Of a DNA stretch of 64,000 nucleotides, positions 33,556-42,343 are shown piece after piece. Source of the stretch: Bacteroides gallinarum DSM 18171 = JCM 13658 (GTDB lineage Bacteria; Bacteroidota; Bacteroidia; Bacteroidales; Bacteroidaceae). Location of the stretch: the NCBI RefSeq assembly GCF_000374365.1, contig NZ_KB894134.1:29739-93738 (forward strand). The letters are read 5' to 3'. The translations under genes and the position numbers were made by a program. The notes under the pieces are model-generated. The model had not been told where the DNA came from, ran no database searches, and saw nothing but the letters and a program-made list of their open reading frames with translations. How positions within the stretch are numbered: the stretch's first letter is position 1; each line of letters starts with the position of its first letter.

Positions 33556-33592
33556 TCCGTACGAAGCAAAAGTTTTGCCATACCCGTACGGA
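33556..33592. other. nested palindrome between rpsU and pepP
   Basis: Inverted arms TCCGTACG (33556-33563) and CGTACGGA (33585-33592) enclose another perfect palindrome, GCAAAAGTTTTGC (33566-33578). It lies upstream of both divergent promoters and has no T tract, so an operator or a structured element is possible. The rest of the 268-nt divergent region (33400-33667) holds only the two promoters. Confidence 0.4.
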
Positions 33593-33632
33593 TAAAACAG
33601 CAAAATTTACTCCATAATCGAAGTAAAGTAAG

Positions 33633-33640
33633 TATCTTTG
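33633..33640 (+). promoter_or_regulatory. -7 element of the aminopeptidase gene
   Basis: TATCTTTG matches the Bacteroides -7 box. Only a weak TTTA (33606-33609) precedes it at 23 nt. It implies a start about 20 nt before ATG 33668. Confidence 0.55.
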
Positions 33641-33667
33641 AAAGCGCTTACCAATACCTTATACAGT

Positions 33668-35449
33668 ATGAACCCTACAATAAACGAACGTATTGCCGCC
33701 CTACGGGCGTACATCGCCTCAAAGGACATACAGGCATTCATCATCCCCAGTACCGACCCGCACCTGAGCGAATATGTGGCCTCCCACTGGCAGTCGCGGG
33801 AATGGATTTCAGGCTTCACCGGTTCAGCCGGCACGGTAGTCGTTACGGCCGGAGAAGCCGGTTTATGGACAGACTCCCGCTACTTCCTGCAGGCAGCCCG
33901 GCAGATAGAAGGTACAGACATCGTATTATACAAGGAAATGTTACCCGGAACGCCGGACATCCCGGCCTTCCTGAACTCGCGTTTGCAGGAAGGCGACACC
34001 GTGGGCATAGACGGCAAAATGTTCTCTGCCGCAGCAGTGGAACACCTGCAGAAAGAGCTGGACAAAAGCCGCATTCATGTTAAAAGTATTGCCGACCCCA
34101 TGCAACTGCTATGGAGCGACCGCCCTGCAATGCCGTCGGAACCGGCATACGTTTACGACACGAAGTATGCCGGCAAGAGTTTCGCAGAAAAGCTGGCTGC
34201 CGTCCGGAAAGAAATGAAAGCGGCAGGTGCGGAAGCCCTATTGCTGCCGGCGCTGGACGAGATAGCATGGCTACTCAACATCCGGGGAAACGATGTGCAT
34301 TGCAACCCGGTTGCGGTGAGCTACCTGCTGGTCGAAAAACAGGGAGTACACTATTTTATCCAACCCCGGAAAGTCACAGCCGGGCTGGCTTCCTACCTCA
34401 ACGCCAACGACATCTCGGTGCACGCATATGAAGAAATAGAAGATTACCTCCGCAACCTTACCTCCCGAAACATCCTGGTAAATCCTGCAAAAACGAATTA
34501 CGCCATTTATTCGGCAATCCGTCCCGGATGCCGGATAATAGAAGGCGCCTCGCCGGTAACTCTGCTGAAAGCCGTCCGGAACGAACAGGAGATAGCGGGG
34601 CTTCATGCCGCCATGCAGAGAGACGGCGTAGCACTGGTCAAATTCCTGAAATGGCTGGAAGAAGCAGTACCCGCCGGCAGGGAAACGGAAATCAGCATAG
34701 ACAGGAAACTGCACGCATTCCGTGCCGAACAGCCGCTCTACATGGGAGAAAGTTTCGATACGATTGCCGGCTACAAGGCACACGGAGCCATTGTGCACTA
34801 CGAGGCTACCCCCGAAACGGATGCGGCATTGAAGCCGGAAGGCTTCCTGCTGCTGGACTCCGGTGCGCAATACCTGGACGGAACGACCGACATAACCCGC
34901 ACTATCGCCCTCGGTAATCTGACGGAAGAAGAAAAGACGGATTACACGCTCATCCTGAAAGGACACATCGCCCTGGCAACCGCCGTATTTCCCGAAGGAA
35001 CCCGCGGAGCGCAACTGGACGTACTGGCACGCATGCCGATATGGAAACGGCACATGAACTACCTGCACGGAACCGGGCACGGAGTAGGGCATTTCCTCAA
35101 TGTACACGAAGGGCCGCAAAGCATCCGCATGAACGAGAATCCCATTGCCTTGCAGCCGGGCATGGTTACCTCCAACGAACCGGGAGTCTACAAAGCCGGC
35201 AGCCACGGTATACGTACCGAAAACCTGATGCTGACCATTGCCGCAGGCGAAGGGATGTTCGGCAATTACCTGAAGTTCGAGACGCTGACCCTTTGCCCTA
35301 TCTGCCGGAAAGGCATTATCAAAGAGATGCTGACAGCAGAAGAAACCGGGTGGCTGAACGAATACCACCGTACGGTATATGAAAAACTGTCGCCGTACCT
35401 GGACAACGACGAGAAAGAATGGCTGAAAGAGGCATGCAAAGCAATTTAG
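33668..35449 (+). CDS. Xaa-Pro aminopeptidase, M24B family
   Basis: Cytoplasmic metallopeptidase that removes N-terminal residues before proline. The 593-residue protein has two creatinase-like N-terminal domains and a C-terminal pita-bread domain with metal ligands in LLLDSGAQYLDGTTDITRT (two Asp), HGTGHGVGHFLNVHEG (His) and NEPGVYKAGSHGIRTEN (two Glu). Length matches the long eukaryote-like aminopeptidase P seen in Bacteroidetes. The start at 33668 is chosen because the upstream in-frame ATG (33638) lies inside the promoter. The next gene is 22 nt downstream. Confidence 0.93.
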   Translation: MNPTINERIAALRAYIASKDIQAFIIPSTDPHLSEYVASHWQSREWISGFTGSAGTVVVTAGEAGLWTDSRYFLQAARQIEGTDIVLYKEMLPGTPDIPAFLNSRLQEGDTVGIDGKMFSAAAVEHLQKELDKSRIHVKSIADPMQLLWSDRPAMPSEPAYVYDTKYAGKSFAEKLAAVRKEMKAAGAEALLLPALDEIAWLLNIRGNDVHCNPVAVSYLLVEKQGVHYFIQPRKVTAGLASYLNANDISVHAYEEIEDYLRNLTSRNILVNPAKTNYAIYSAIRPGCRIIEGASPVTLLKAVRNEQEIAGLHAAMQRDGVALVKFLKWLEEAVPAGRETEISIDRKLHAFRAEQPLYMGESFDTIAGYKAHGAIVHYEATPETDAALKPEGFLLLDSGAQYLDGTTDITRTIALGNLTEEEKTDYTLILKGHIALATAVFPEGTRGAQLDVLARMPIWKRHMNYLHGTGHGVGHFLNVHEGPQSIRMNENPIALQPGMVTSNEPGVYKAGSHGIRTENLMLTIAAGEGMFGNYLKFETLTLCPICRKGIIKEMLTAEETGWLNEYHRTVYEKLSPYLDNDEKEWLKEACKAI

Positions 35450-35471
35450 TAATCATTAACCGCAAAACGAA

Positions 35472-35987
35472 ATGGCATTAATAAAATCAGTAAGAGGATT
35501 CACTCCTGAAATCGGAGAAAACTGTTTCCTGGCAGACAACGCAGTTGTCATCGGAGATGTAAAAATGGGACGGGACTGTAGTATCTGGTTCAGTACCGTA
35601 TTACGCGGGGATGTGAACTCTATCCGCATCGGGGACGGAGTAAACATCCAGGACGGGAGCGTGCTGCACACCTTATACGAGAAATCCACAATCGAAATAG
35701 GAGACCATGTATCCGTGGGGCATAACGTAACCATTCACGGCGCCACAATCAAGGATTATGCACTCGTAGGAATGGGCTCCACCATTCTGGACCATGCCGT
35801 AGTGGGCGAAGGCGCTATCGTTGCCGCCGGTTCGCTGGTACTCAGCAATACGGTGATAGAACCGGGAAGCATCTGGGGCGGCGTACCTGCCAAATTCATC
35901 AAGAAGGTAAATCCGGAACAGGCCAAGGAACTGAACCAGAAGATTGCGCACAACTACCTGATGTACTCCGATTGGTATAAGGAATAA
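35472..35987 (+). CDS. gamma carbonic anhydrase family protein
   Basis: Trimeric left-handed beta-helix protein of 171 residues built from hexapeptide repeats, with a C-terminal helix. The three zinc-binding histidines of the family are visible in GSVLHT, SVGHNV and TIHGAT, and the Arg/Asp of RGDVNSIRIG and the Gln of NIQDGS are kept. Likely carbonic anhydrase-like, but many YrdA-type homologues lack measured activity. It probably shares the aminopeptidase transcript. Confidence 0.9.
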   Translation: MALIKSVRGFTPEIGENCFLADNAVVIGDVKMGRDCSIWFSTVLRGDVNSIRIGDGVNIQDGSVLHTLYEKSTIEIGDHVSVGHNVTIHGATIKDYALVGMGSTILDHAVVGEGAIVAAGSLVLSNTVIEPGSIWGGVPAKFIKKVNPEQAKELNQKIAHNYLMYSDWYKE

Positions 35988-36000
35988 CGCGGTTCAGCCG

Positions 36001-36053
36001 TTTACTAAAACTCCGCCGACGATTTAGTAAATCGTCGGCGGAGTTTTAGTAAA
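36001..36053. repeat. 53-nt perfect palindrome between convergent genes
   Basis: Two 26-nt arms (36001-36026 and 36028-36053) are exact reverse complements around a single central base. The sequence is built from TTTA(C/G)TAAA at both ends and in the middle, flanking ACTCCGCCGACGA and its complement. The motif TTTAGTAAATCGTC occurs at 36023 and again at 36045. It could act as a bidirectional terminator for the carbonic anhydrase and waaA genes, or be a copy of an interspersed palindromic repeat. Confidence 0.8.
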
Positions 36054-36112
36054 TCGTCCTCAAAGATTTACTATACTGTTCCGAAGCATGAAAAAGGGAG
36101 TAAAGGCAGGAG

Positions 36113-37333
36113 TCAAAAATTTATCATCCCCAACACCTTATCCGTTGCCCCCGCATGGCTGGTAACATAAAAACCGGCATTCGCTCCCGCCTCGTGCAAG
36201 AAGGCCTCATCTTCCAGCATACAGTCGAGCAATGCTTTCAGCTCCTCGTAGCTTTTGATAGAGAAACCGCCTTTCGCCTCCAAGAGCTGGATAGCCTCCT
36301 GGAATTTTTGGTATTTCGGACCGAAGATTACGGGAATGCCATATACGGCAGCTTCCAGCGTATTATGAATTCCTACCCCGAATCCACCGCCTACATAGGC
36401 AATCTCCCCATAGCGGTAGATAGAGGAAAGCAGACCGAAACAGTCTATAATCAGGCAATCCGCCTTGCGGACATTCTTTTCGTCGGCACGGGTGTAGCGC
36501 ACATACGGGCGCTTCAACTTGCGGATAATCTCCACCAAATGGTTTTCGTCGATTACGTGCGGGGCAATTATCAGCTTTACCTCGGGATGCCGGTTGAAGT
36601 ATTCGATAAACAAATCTTCGTCGGGTTGCCAGGAGCTTCCGGCAACAAAGGTCGTAGTGCCGTTCTTGAACAGTTCCACCAAAGGCAGGTCTTTCGCCTC
36701 TTCCCTGATTTGGAGCACACGGTCGAAGCGCGTATCGCCCACCACGGTTACCCGGTTGATGCCGATTTTCGACAGATACCGCTTGGAACGCTCATTCTGC
36801 ACAAATATATGGTCGAAGTTGCGCAGCACGTTCCTGTACGTACCGCCGTACCATTTAAAGAAAACCTGCCCGCGGCGGAAAATGGAAGATACGCTATAAA
36901 CGGGGATACGGCGTTTGTGCAGCTCGTCCAGGTAATTCTTCCAAAATTCGTACTTGATGAAGAACGCCATGCAGGGATTTACCAAATCGAGGAATTTCTT
37001 CACGTTGCGCGGCTTGTCGAAAGGCAGGTAGCACACGATATCCGCCCCCCGGTAATTCTTACGCACCTCGTAGCCCGACGGCGAAAAGAATGTAAGCAAA
37101 ATACGATAATCGGGATATTTGGCACGGATTTTCTCTATCAGCGGCCGTCCCTGCTCAAACTCGCCCAAAGACGCCGCATGAAACCAGATATAGCGTACAT
37201 CCTTCTCCAACTGTTGCCGGAGCAGCTCGTACACTACCCAGTGTCCTTTCATCATCTTACGCGGTTTACGGCTGAAGGGGGCAGCCAGATGCACCACAAT
37301 ATCGTAAATTATTATCGCTAAATTATAAAGCAT
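36113..37333 (-). CDS. waaA: 3-deoxy-D-manno-octulosonic acid (Kdo) transferase
   Basis: Glycosyltransferase family 30 enzyme that transfers Kdo from CMP-Kdo to lipid A precursor at the inner membrane. The 406 residues have an N-terminal hydrophobic anchor, the acceptor domain (YIWFHAASLGEFEQGRPLIE) and the C-terminal donor domain (FVAGSSWQPDEDL, AYVGGGFGVGIHNTLEAAVY). The Glu of SLGEFEQ is the probable catalytic base. It follows gltX by 18 nt. Confidence 0.95.
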   Translation of the reverse strand: MLYNLAIIIYDIVVHLAAPFSRKPRKMMKGHWVVYELLRQQLEKDVRYIWFHAASLGEFEQGRPLIEKIRAKYPDYRILLTFFSPSGYEVRKNYRGADIVCYLPFDKPRNVKKFLDLVNPCMAFFIKYEFWKNYLDELHKRRIPVYSVSSIFRRGQVFFKWYGGTYRNVLRNFDHIFVQNERSKRYLSKIGINRVTVVGDTRFDRVLQIREEAKDLPLVELFKNGTTTFVAGSSWQPDEDLFIEYFNRHPEVKLIIAPHVIDENHLVEIIRKLKRPYVRYTRADEKNVRKADCLIIDCFGLLSSIYRYGEIAYVGGGFGVGIHNTLEAAVYGIPVIFGPKYQKFQEAIQLLEAKGGFSIKSYEELKALLDCMLEDEAFLHEAGANAGFYVTSHAGATDKVLGMINF

Positions 37334-37351
37334 ACTTTTCTCCGGCTCAAC

Positions 37352-38878
37352 TTATTTCAGGACATCTATGGCGCGCTGTATGCGGGCCAGCGTTTCTTCC
37401 TTGCCCAGCAATGCGGTAATATCGAACATATGCGGGCCTTTGCACTCGCCCACCACCGCCAGGCGGAAAGCATTCATCACATTGCCCATATGGTATCCTT
37501 TCTCCGCAATCCAGCCGATTACTATATCCTCGGACGGTTTCGACGAGAAATCTTCTATGCCGCGGAGTACCTCTATCAGCTCTGTCATGATGCGCGGGGT
37601 ATCTTCCGACCAGCGCTTCTTCACGTCTTTCTCGGCATACCGGAGGGGGGCGACGAAGAAGAAACGTGCCTGCTCCCACAGCTCCTTTACGAAATTGACG
37701 CGTCCCTTCACCAACGAAACCGCCGCAGTAAGGAATGCGTCGCTATATGCGTCCGGGTCGATGCCATTCTCCCTCAACACGGGTTTGAAAAGCTTTGCAA
37801 GCTCCCCGTCCGATTTTTGCAGGATATATTCGTGATTGAACCATACACCTTTCTTATAGTCGAACTTAGCACCCGACTTACTGCAATGGCTCAGGTTGAA
37901 CAGTTTTATAAGCTCGTCCATGGACATCAGCTCCTGGTCGTTGCCCGGATTCCAGCCCAGCAAGGCAAGGAAGTTGATAACGGCTTCGGGCAGATACCCC
38001 GATTCGCGATAACCGGAAGAAACCTCGCCCGTCTTGGGGTCGTGCCATTCCAGCGGAAACACCGGGAAACCGAGACGGTCGCCGTCGCGCTTACTGAGCT
38101 TGCCGTTGCCTTCGGGTTTCAGCAACAACGGCAGGTGTGCGAAGGCCGGCATCGTATCTTCCCAACCGAAAGCGCGGTACAGCAGTACATGCAACGGAGC
38201 GGAAGGCAACCATTCCTCGCCGCGGATAACGTGGGAAACTTCCATTAAATGGTCGTCCACGATATTTGCCAGGTGGTAGGTGGGCAGTTCGTCCGCCGAT
38301 TTATAAAGTACCTTATCGTCGAGAATAGACGAGTTTATCACTACTTCGCCACGAATCAGGTCGTTTACATGCACATCTTCGTCCGGCTCTATCTTGAAGC
38401 GGACTACATACTGCCTGCCCTCGGCAATCAACGCATCCACCTCTTCTTTGGGAAGGGTCAGCGAGTTACGCATCTGCATACGCGTAGAGGCATCGTACTG
38501 GAAATTGGCAATCTCCGCACGCTTGGCGTCCAGCTCTTCCGGGGTATCGAAAGCGATATAGGCTTTACCGGCATCCAGCAGCACCTGCACATACTTCTTG
38601 TATATTTCACGGCGTTCGGACTGGCGGTACGGGCCATGCTCTCCGCCGAAACTCACCCCTTCGTCGAAAGGAATGCCCAGCCACTTGAAAGATTCCAGTA
38701 TGTATTCTTCCGCTCCCGGCACAAACCGGTTAGAATCAGTATCTTCAATGCGGAAAATCAAATCCCCCCCATGTTGGCGGGCAAAGAGATAATTATATAA
38801 TGCAGTACGCACACCGCCGATGTGCAACGCCCCCGTAGGACTCGGGGCAAAACGGACTCTGACTTTTCTTTCTGTCAT
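37352..38878 (-). CDS. gltX: glutamate--tRNA ligase
   Basis: Class I aminoacyl-tRNA synthetase. The HIGH-type motif is [20 protein letters not shown] (about residues 11-30) and the KMSKS-type motif is KLSKRDGDR (about 260-270). A C-terminal helical anticodon-binding domain follows. The 508-residue length is normal. Confidence 0.97.
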   Translation of the reverse strand: MTERKVRVRFAPSPTGALHIGGVRTALYNYLFARQHGGDLIFRIEDTDSNRFVPGAEEYILESFKWLGIPFDEGVSFGGEHGPYRQSERREIYKKYVQVLLDAGKAYIAFDTPEELDAKRAEIANFQYDASTRMQMRNSLTLPKEEVDALIAEGRQYVVRFKIEPDEDVHVNDLIRGEVVINSSILDDKVLYKSADELPTYHLANIVDDHLMEVSHVIRGEEWLPSAPLHVLLYRAFGWEDTMPAFAHLPLLLKPEGNGKLSKRDGDRLGFPVFPLEWHDPKTGEVSSGYRESGYLPEAVINFLALLGWNPGNDQELMSMDELIKLFNLSHCSKSGAKFDYKKGVWFNHEYILQKSDGELAKLFKPVLRENGIDPDAYSDAFLTAAVSLVKGRVNFVKELWEQARFFFVAPLRYAEKDVKKRWSEDTPRIMTELIEVLRGIEDFSSKPSEDIVIGWIAEKGYHMGNVMNAFRLAVVGECKGPHMFDITALLGKEETLARIQRAIDVLK

Positions 38879-38909
38879 AATCTATCTTACTTATGAATAA
38901 ATTAGACGG

Positions 38910-38917
38910 CAAAATTA
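38910..38917 (-). promoter_or_regulatory. -7 element for gltX-waaA
   Basis: TAATTTTG on the minus strand, about 30 nt before gltX, matches TAnnTTTG; no clear TTTG/TTG is found at -33, so support is partial. Confidence 0.4.
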
Positions 38918-38975
38918 AACCTTTTTTTCCATACTATTGTTTTTTTTTGTACTTTTCGCAAAAATTTCAACCGAT

Positions 38976-41039
38976 ATGAGCTATTTCAAGGAGAAAAACA
39001 AAAAGTTCTCGTTCAGGGATTTGATATATAAGGCACTCATTTTCATAGGAACCGTCGGCATCATCGTTTACTTCCTGCCGAGGGACGGTAAGTTCAACTA
39101 CCAGTTCGACATCGACAAACCCTGGAAGTACGGGCAGCTAATGGCGACTTTCGACTTTCCTATCTACAAAGACGACCGGGTCGTAAAAAAAGAGCAGGAT
39201 AGTATCCTCGCCTCTTTCCAACCCTATTTCCAACTGGACAAGAGTGCGGAGAAGCAGGCTATCAAGAAGCTGAAAGATGATTACCAGGCGCATCTGCGGG
39301 GTGTCTTGCCTTCTACCGACTACGTCCGCCACATTGAAAAAATACTCTCCGAGGTATACCGGGCGGGTATCCTCTCTACCGAGGCGCTTGCCCGGCTGCG
39401 CAAGGACAGCACGGCCGCTATCATGGTGATAAACGACAAACTCGCCAACCAGCAGAGCGTCGGCAAGCTCTATTCCGTAAAGCAGGCATACGCCTATCTG
39501 CTTACGGCCGACACCGCACACTACCAGCCGAACATACTCCGGCAGTGCTCCCTCAACGAATATCTCTCTCCCAACCTTACCTACGACGCCCAGCGGACGG
39601 AAACTGCCATGAAAGAGGCTCTCGACAACTACTCGTGGGCAAACGGTATCGTGCTGAGCGGGCAGAAAATCATCGACCGCGGCGAGATAGTAGACCAGGA
39701 GACATACAATATCCTCGAGAGCCTGCGCAAAGAGTCTATCCAGCGCAGCGAGTCTATCGGGCAGAAACGGCTGATGCTGGCAGGGCAGGTATTGTACGTC
39801 AGTATCTTCATGCTCTGCTTCATGCTCTACCTCGACCTTTTCCGCAAGGAGTACTATAACCGCAAGGGCAGCCTTTCGCTGCTTTTCGCCCTTATCATGT
39901 TTTACTGTGTGGTAACGGCGGTCATGGTGGCAAACAACATATTCAACGTTTACATCATCCCTTATGCCATGCTGCCCGTCATTATCCGCGTGTTCCTGGA
40001 CTCGCGGACGGCTTTCCTCACCCAAGTCGTCACGATACTTATTTGCTCTATCTGCCTGCGCTACCCGCACGAGTTCATCCTGTTGCAACTCACGGCGGGG
40101 CTGGCTGCAATATTCAGCTTGCGCGAACTGTCGCAGCGCTCGCAACTGTTCCGTACCGCCATTTTAGTAATCCTGACTTATGCGGCCGTGTACTTCGCTT
40201 TCGAGCTGATTACGGAGAACGACCTGTCGAAGCTGAACGGCAGCATGTACACCTACTTCGTGATAAACGGCGTGCTGCTGCTCTTTACCTACCCGCTGCT
40301 TTTCCTGGTAGAAAAGACTTTCGGCTTTACGTCGAACGTTACACTGGTAGAATTGTCCAACATCAACAATAACTTGCTGCGACGCATGTCGGAAACCGTA
40401 CCGGGTACGTTCCAGCACTCCATGCAGGTAGCCAACCTTGCCGCCGAAGCCGCCAACCGCATCGGCGCAAAGAGCCAGTTGGTGCGTACGGGGGCTTTAT
40501 ACCATGACATCGGTAAAATGGAGAACCCGGTATTCTTTACCGAGAACCAGTCGGGCGGCGTCAATCCGCACAAGAACCTCAACTACGAGCAGAGTGCACA
40601 GGTCGTTATCAGCCACGTAACGGACGGCCTGAAACTGGCGGAGAAGAATAACCTGCCTAAAGTAATCAAAGATTTCATCACCACCCACCACGGGCGCGGA
40701 AAGACGAAATATTTCTATATATCATGGAAGAACGAGCACCCCGGTGAGGAGCCCGACGACGAGCTATTTACATATCCCGGTCCCAATCCGTTTACCAAAG
40801 AGCAGGCTATCCTGATGATGGCGGACTCCGTAGAAGCGGCATCGCGCAGCCTGCCCGAATATACGGAGGAGAGTATCAGCAACCTGGTAGACAAGATTAT
40901 CGACTCGCAGGTAGAAGAGGGCTATTTCAAAGAATGCCCCATTACCTTCAAGGATATAGCAACGGTAAAAGCCGTATTCAAAGAAAAGCTGAAAACGATT
41001 TACCATACCCGCATCAGTTATCCGGAACTTAAAAAATAA
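38976..41039 (+). CDS. 7TM-HD family phosphohydrolase (PgpH-like)
   Basis: Membrane protein with an N-terminal anchor (about residues 20-38), an extracellular region (about 40-270), seven closely spaced membrane helices (about 275-450) and a cytoplasmic HD domain. HD residues: His in FQHSMQVANLAAEAA, His-Asp in GALYHDIGKME (about 510), and His-His in TTHHGRG. The known PgpH members hydrolyse cyclic di-AMP, so that substrate is inferred. The start at 38976 is preferred over an upstream in-frame ATG (38937) that falls in the gltX divergent region. Confidence 0.9.
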   Translation: MSYFKEKNKKFSFRDLIYKALIFIGTVGIIVYFLPRDGKFNYQFDIDKPWKYGQLMATFDFPIYKDDRVVKKEQDSILASFQPYFQLDKSAEKQAIKKLKDDYQAHLRGVLPSTDYVRHIEKILSEVYRAGILSTEALARLRKDSTAAIMVINDKLANQQSVGKLYSVKQAYAYLLTADTAHYQPNILRQCSLNEYLSPNLTYDAQRTETAMKEALDNYSWANGIVLSGQKIIDRGEIVDQETYNILESLRKESIQRSESIGQKRLMLAGQVLYVSIFMLCFMLYLDLFRKEYYNRKGSLSLLFALIMFYCVVTAVMVANNIFNVYIIPYAMLPVIIRVFLDSRTAFLTQVVTILICSICLRYPHEFILLQLTAGLAAIFSLRELSQRSQLFRTAILVILTYAAVYFAFELITENDLSKLNGSMYTYFVINGVLLLFTYPLLFLVEKTFGFTSNVTLVELSNINNNLLRRMSETVPGTFQHSMQVANLAAEAANRIGAKSQLVRTGALYHDIGKMENPVFFTENQSGGVNPHKNLNYEQSAQVVISHVTDGLKLAEKNNLPKVIKDFITTHHGRGKTKYFYISWKNEHPGEEPDDELFTYPGPNPFTKEQAILMMADSVEAASRSLPEYTEESISNLVDKIIDSQVEEGYFKECPITFKDIATVKAVFKEKLKTIYHTRISYPELKK

Positions 41040-41043
41040 ACCT

Positions 41044-41811
41044 ATGGAAGTAAGCGCCAAAGAACGACAAAGAGCAGAAAACCTGTTGCAAAGCCAACGG
41101 GTTCAGTTGCACCGGATTGAAAGTTTCAGTTTCATGGAACGGTATCGCCGTACATCGCACAAAGACACCCCGGCAGAAAAAGGCGAATACGGCCCGGGGA
41201 TATTCGTCTTTCATCTGAAAGAGAAACAGGACAAAGTGCTGTATTTGCCTCCTTTCAGGCATCCGTCGTCGCTCGTCCGCTTCCTGGTATCCCAGGGTAT
41301 ATCTTTCGCCAACTATGTACCGCGGGAACGAAGTGCGGACACCCTGCCGGCAGAAACCTACCGGCGTCCCTCGCTGTATATGTTCTGGTTCTTCATACTG
41401 TTCTTCATGTTCCTGATACTGGGGTACTATGCTATCAGCAGCGATGTATGGTGGGGATTTATCCCGGCTATCCTGTCGTTCGGCCTGAGTCTTTTCTTTA
41501 TCTGCATGCTCATGACACGGTTCTGTTACCTGGAGCTGGACAACGAGGCGCTCACCGTACACAGCGTAGGCAGGACAATCCGCTATCCTTATGCGGATTT
41601 GCGGAAAGTGAACTTCGACTTCGCCCGTGAGCAGGCATTCACGCATGTCATGGAACTGCTCGACAAGGACTACCGTTACCGTCTTTTCTACATCGGCAGG
41701 GTTTCAAGGAAAAAGCTGAACGAAATCGCCGGGCGGCTGCAACAGGCCGGAGTAGACGCAATGTGCAGCCTCAACGACAACAAGCGTTTTTACCAGGACG
41801 GGAAATATTAG
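41044..41811 (+). CDS. two-span membrane protein of unknown function
   Basis: A 255-residue protein not recognised as a named family. About 110 soluble residues precede two membrane segments (about 115-135 and 141-160), then a C-terminal soluble part (about 165-255) of alternating strands (YLELDNEALTVHSVGRTIRY) that resembles bacterial PH-like domains. It begins 4 nt after the 7TM-HD gene, so the two are almost certainly cotranscribed and may act in the same process. Function not assigned. Confidence 0.75.
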   Translation: MEVSAKERQRAENLLQSQRVQLHRIESFSFMERYRRTSHKDTPAEKGEYGPGIFVFHLKEKQDKVLYLPPFRHPSSLVRFLVSQGISFANYVPRERSADTLPAETYRRPSLYMFWFFILFFMFLILGYYAISSDVWWGFIPAILSFGLSLFFICMLMTRFCYLELDNEALTVHSVGRTIRYPYADLRKVNFDFAREQAFTHVMELLDKDYRYRLFYIGRVSRKKLNEIAGRLQQAGVDAMCSLNDNKRFYQDGKY

Positions 41812-41824
41812 GGGAGAACGGTTG

Positions 41825-42298
41825 TTAGCCAACTGCTTCAAGCAACCCGGCGCAGGCATCCTCCAATATATCGAGTACATATTCAAACCCTTCGGAACCG
41901 CCATAATAAGGGTCGGGAACATGGTCGGCATGGGTGAACTTCGTGCAGTATTCCGTCATACGGTGTATCTTTTTCCATTCTGCGACAGAAGGGGCACGGT
42001 CTTTCAAATCGTCGATATTACGGTCGTCCATTCCGATAATCATGTCGAATTTATAGAAGTCGTCCGTGCATACCGGGCGCGAACGGTGCGTCAGGTCGTA
42101 ACCGCGGCGGGCGGCATGGGCGCGCATCCTGCTGTCGGGCAGTTCTCCCTGGTGATAGGACAGAATACCTGCCGAATCGATGACGAACTCATCCTCGCGT
42201 CCGGCCTGTTCTACCAAATGCCTCATCACTCCTTCCGCCGAAGAAGAGCGGCAGATATTACCGAGGCAGACAAACAAAATTTTTTTCTTATCTTTCAT
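41825..42298 (-). CDS. low-molecular-weight protein-tyrosine-phosphatase
   Basis: The 157-residue protein has the P-loop CLGNICRSS (C-x5-R-S) near residues 11-19 and the DPYYGG general-acid loop near residue 130, which together define active LMW phosphatases. Often acts on tyrosine kinases of polysaccharide export, but none is in this window. It converges with the membrane-protein gene (13-nt gap) and follows priA by 45 nt. Confidence 0.93.
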   Translation of the reverse strand: MKDKKKILFVCLGNICRSSSAEGVMRHLVEQAGREDEFVIDSAGILSYHQGELPDSRMRAHAARRGYDLTHRSRPVCTDDFYKFDMIIGMDDRNIDDLKDRAPSVAEWKKIHRMTEYCTKFTHADHVPDPYYGGSEGFEYVLDILEDACAGLLEAVG

Positions 42299-42343
42299 GC
42301 TGAATACGGGTTAAGCGGTTTTCAATCTTTAAATCCCGACGTA

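Noticed and set aside
34271..35368. 365-codon minus-strand frame opposite the aminopeptidase gene
   Set aside because: Antisense to the M24 catalytic domain, whose metal ligands are all intact on the plus strand.
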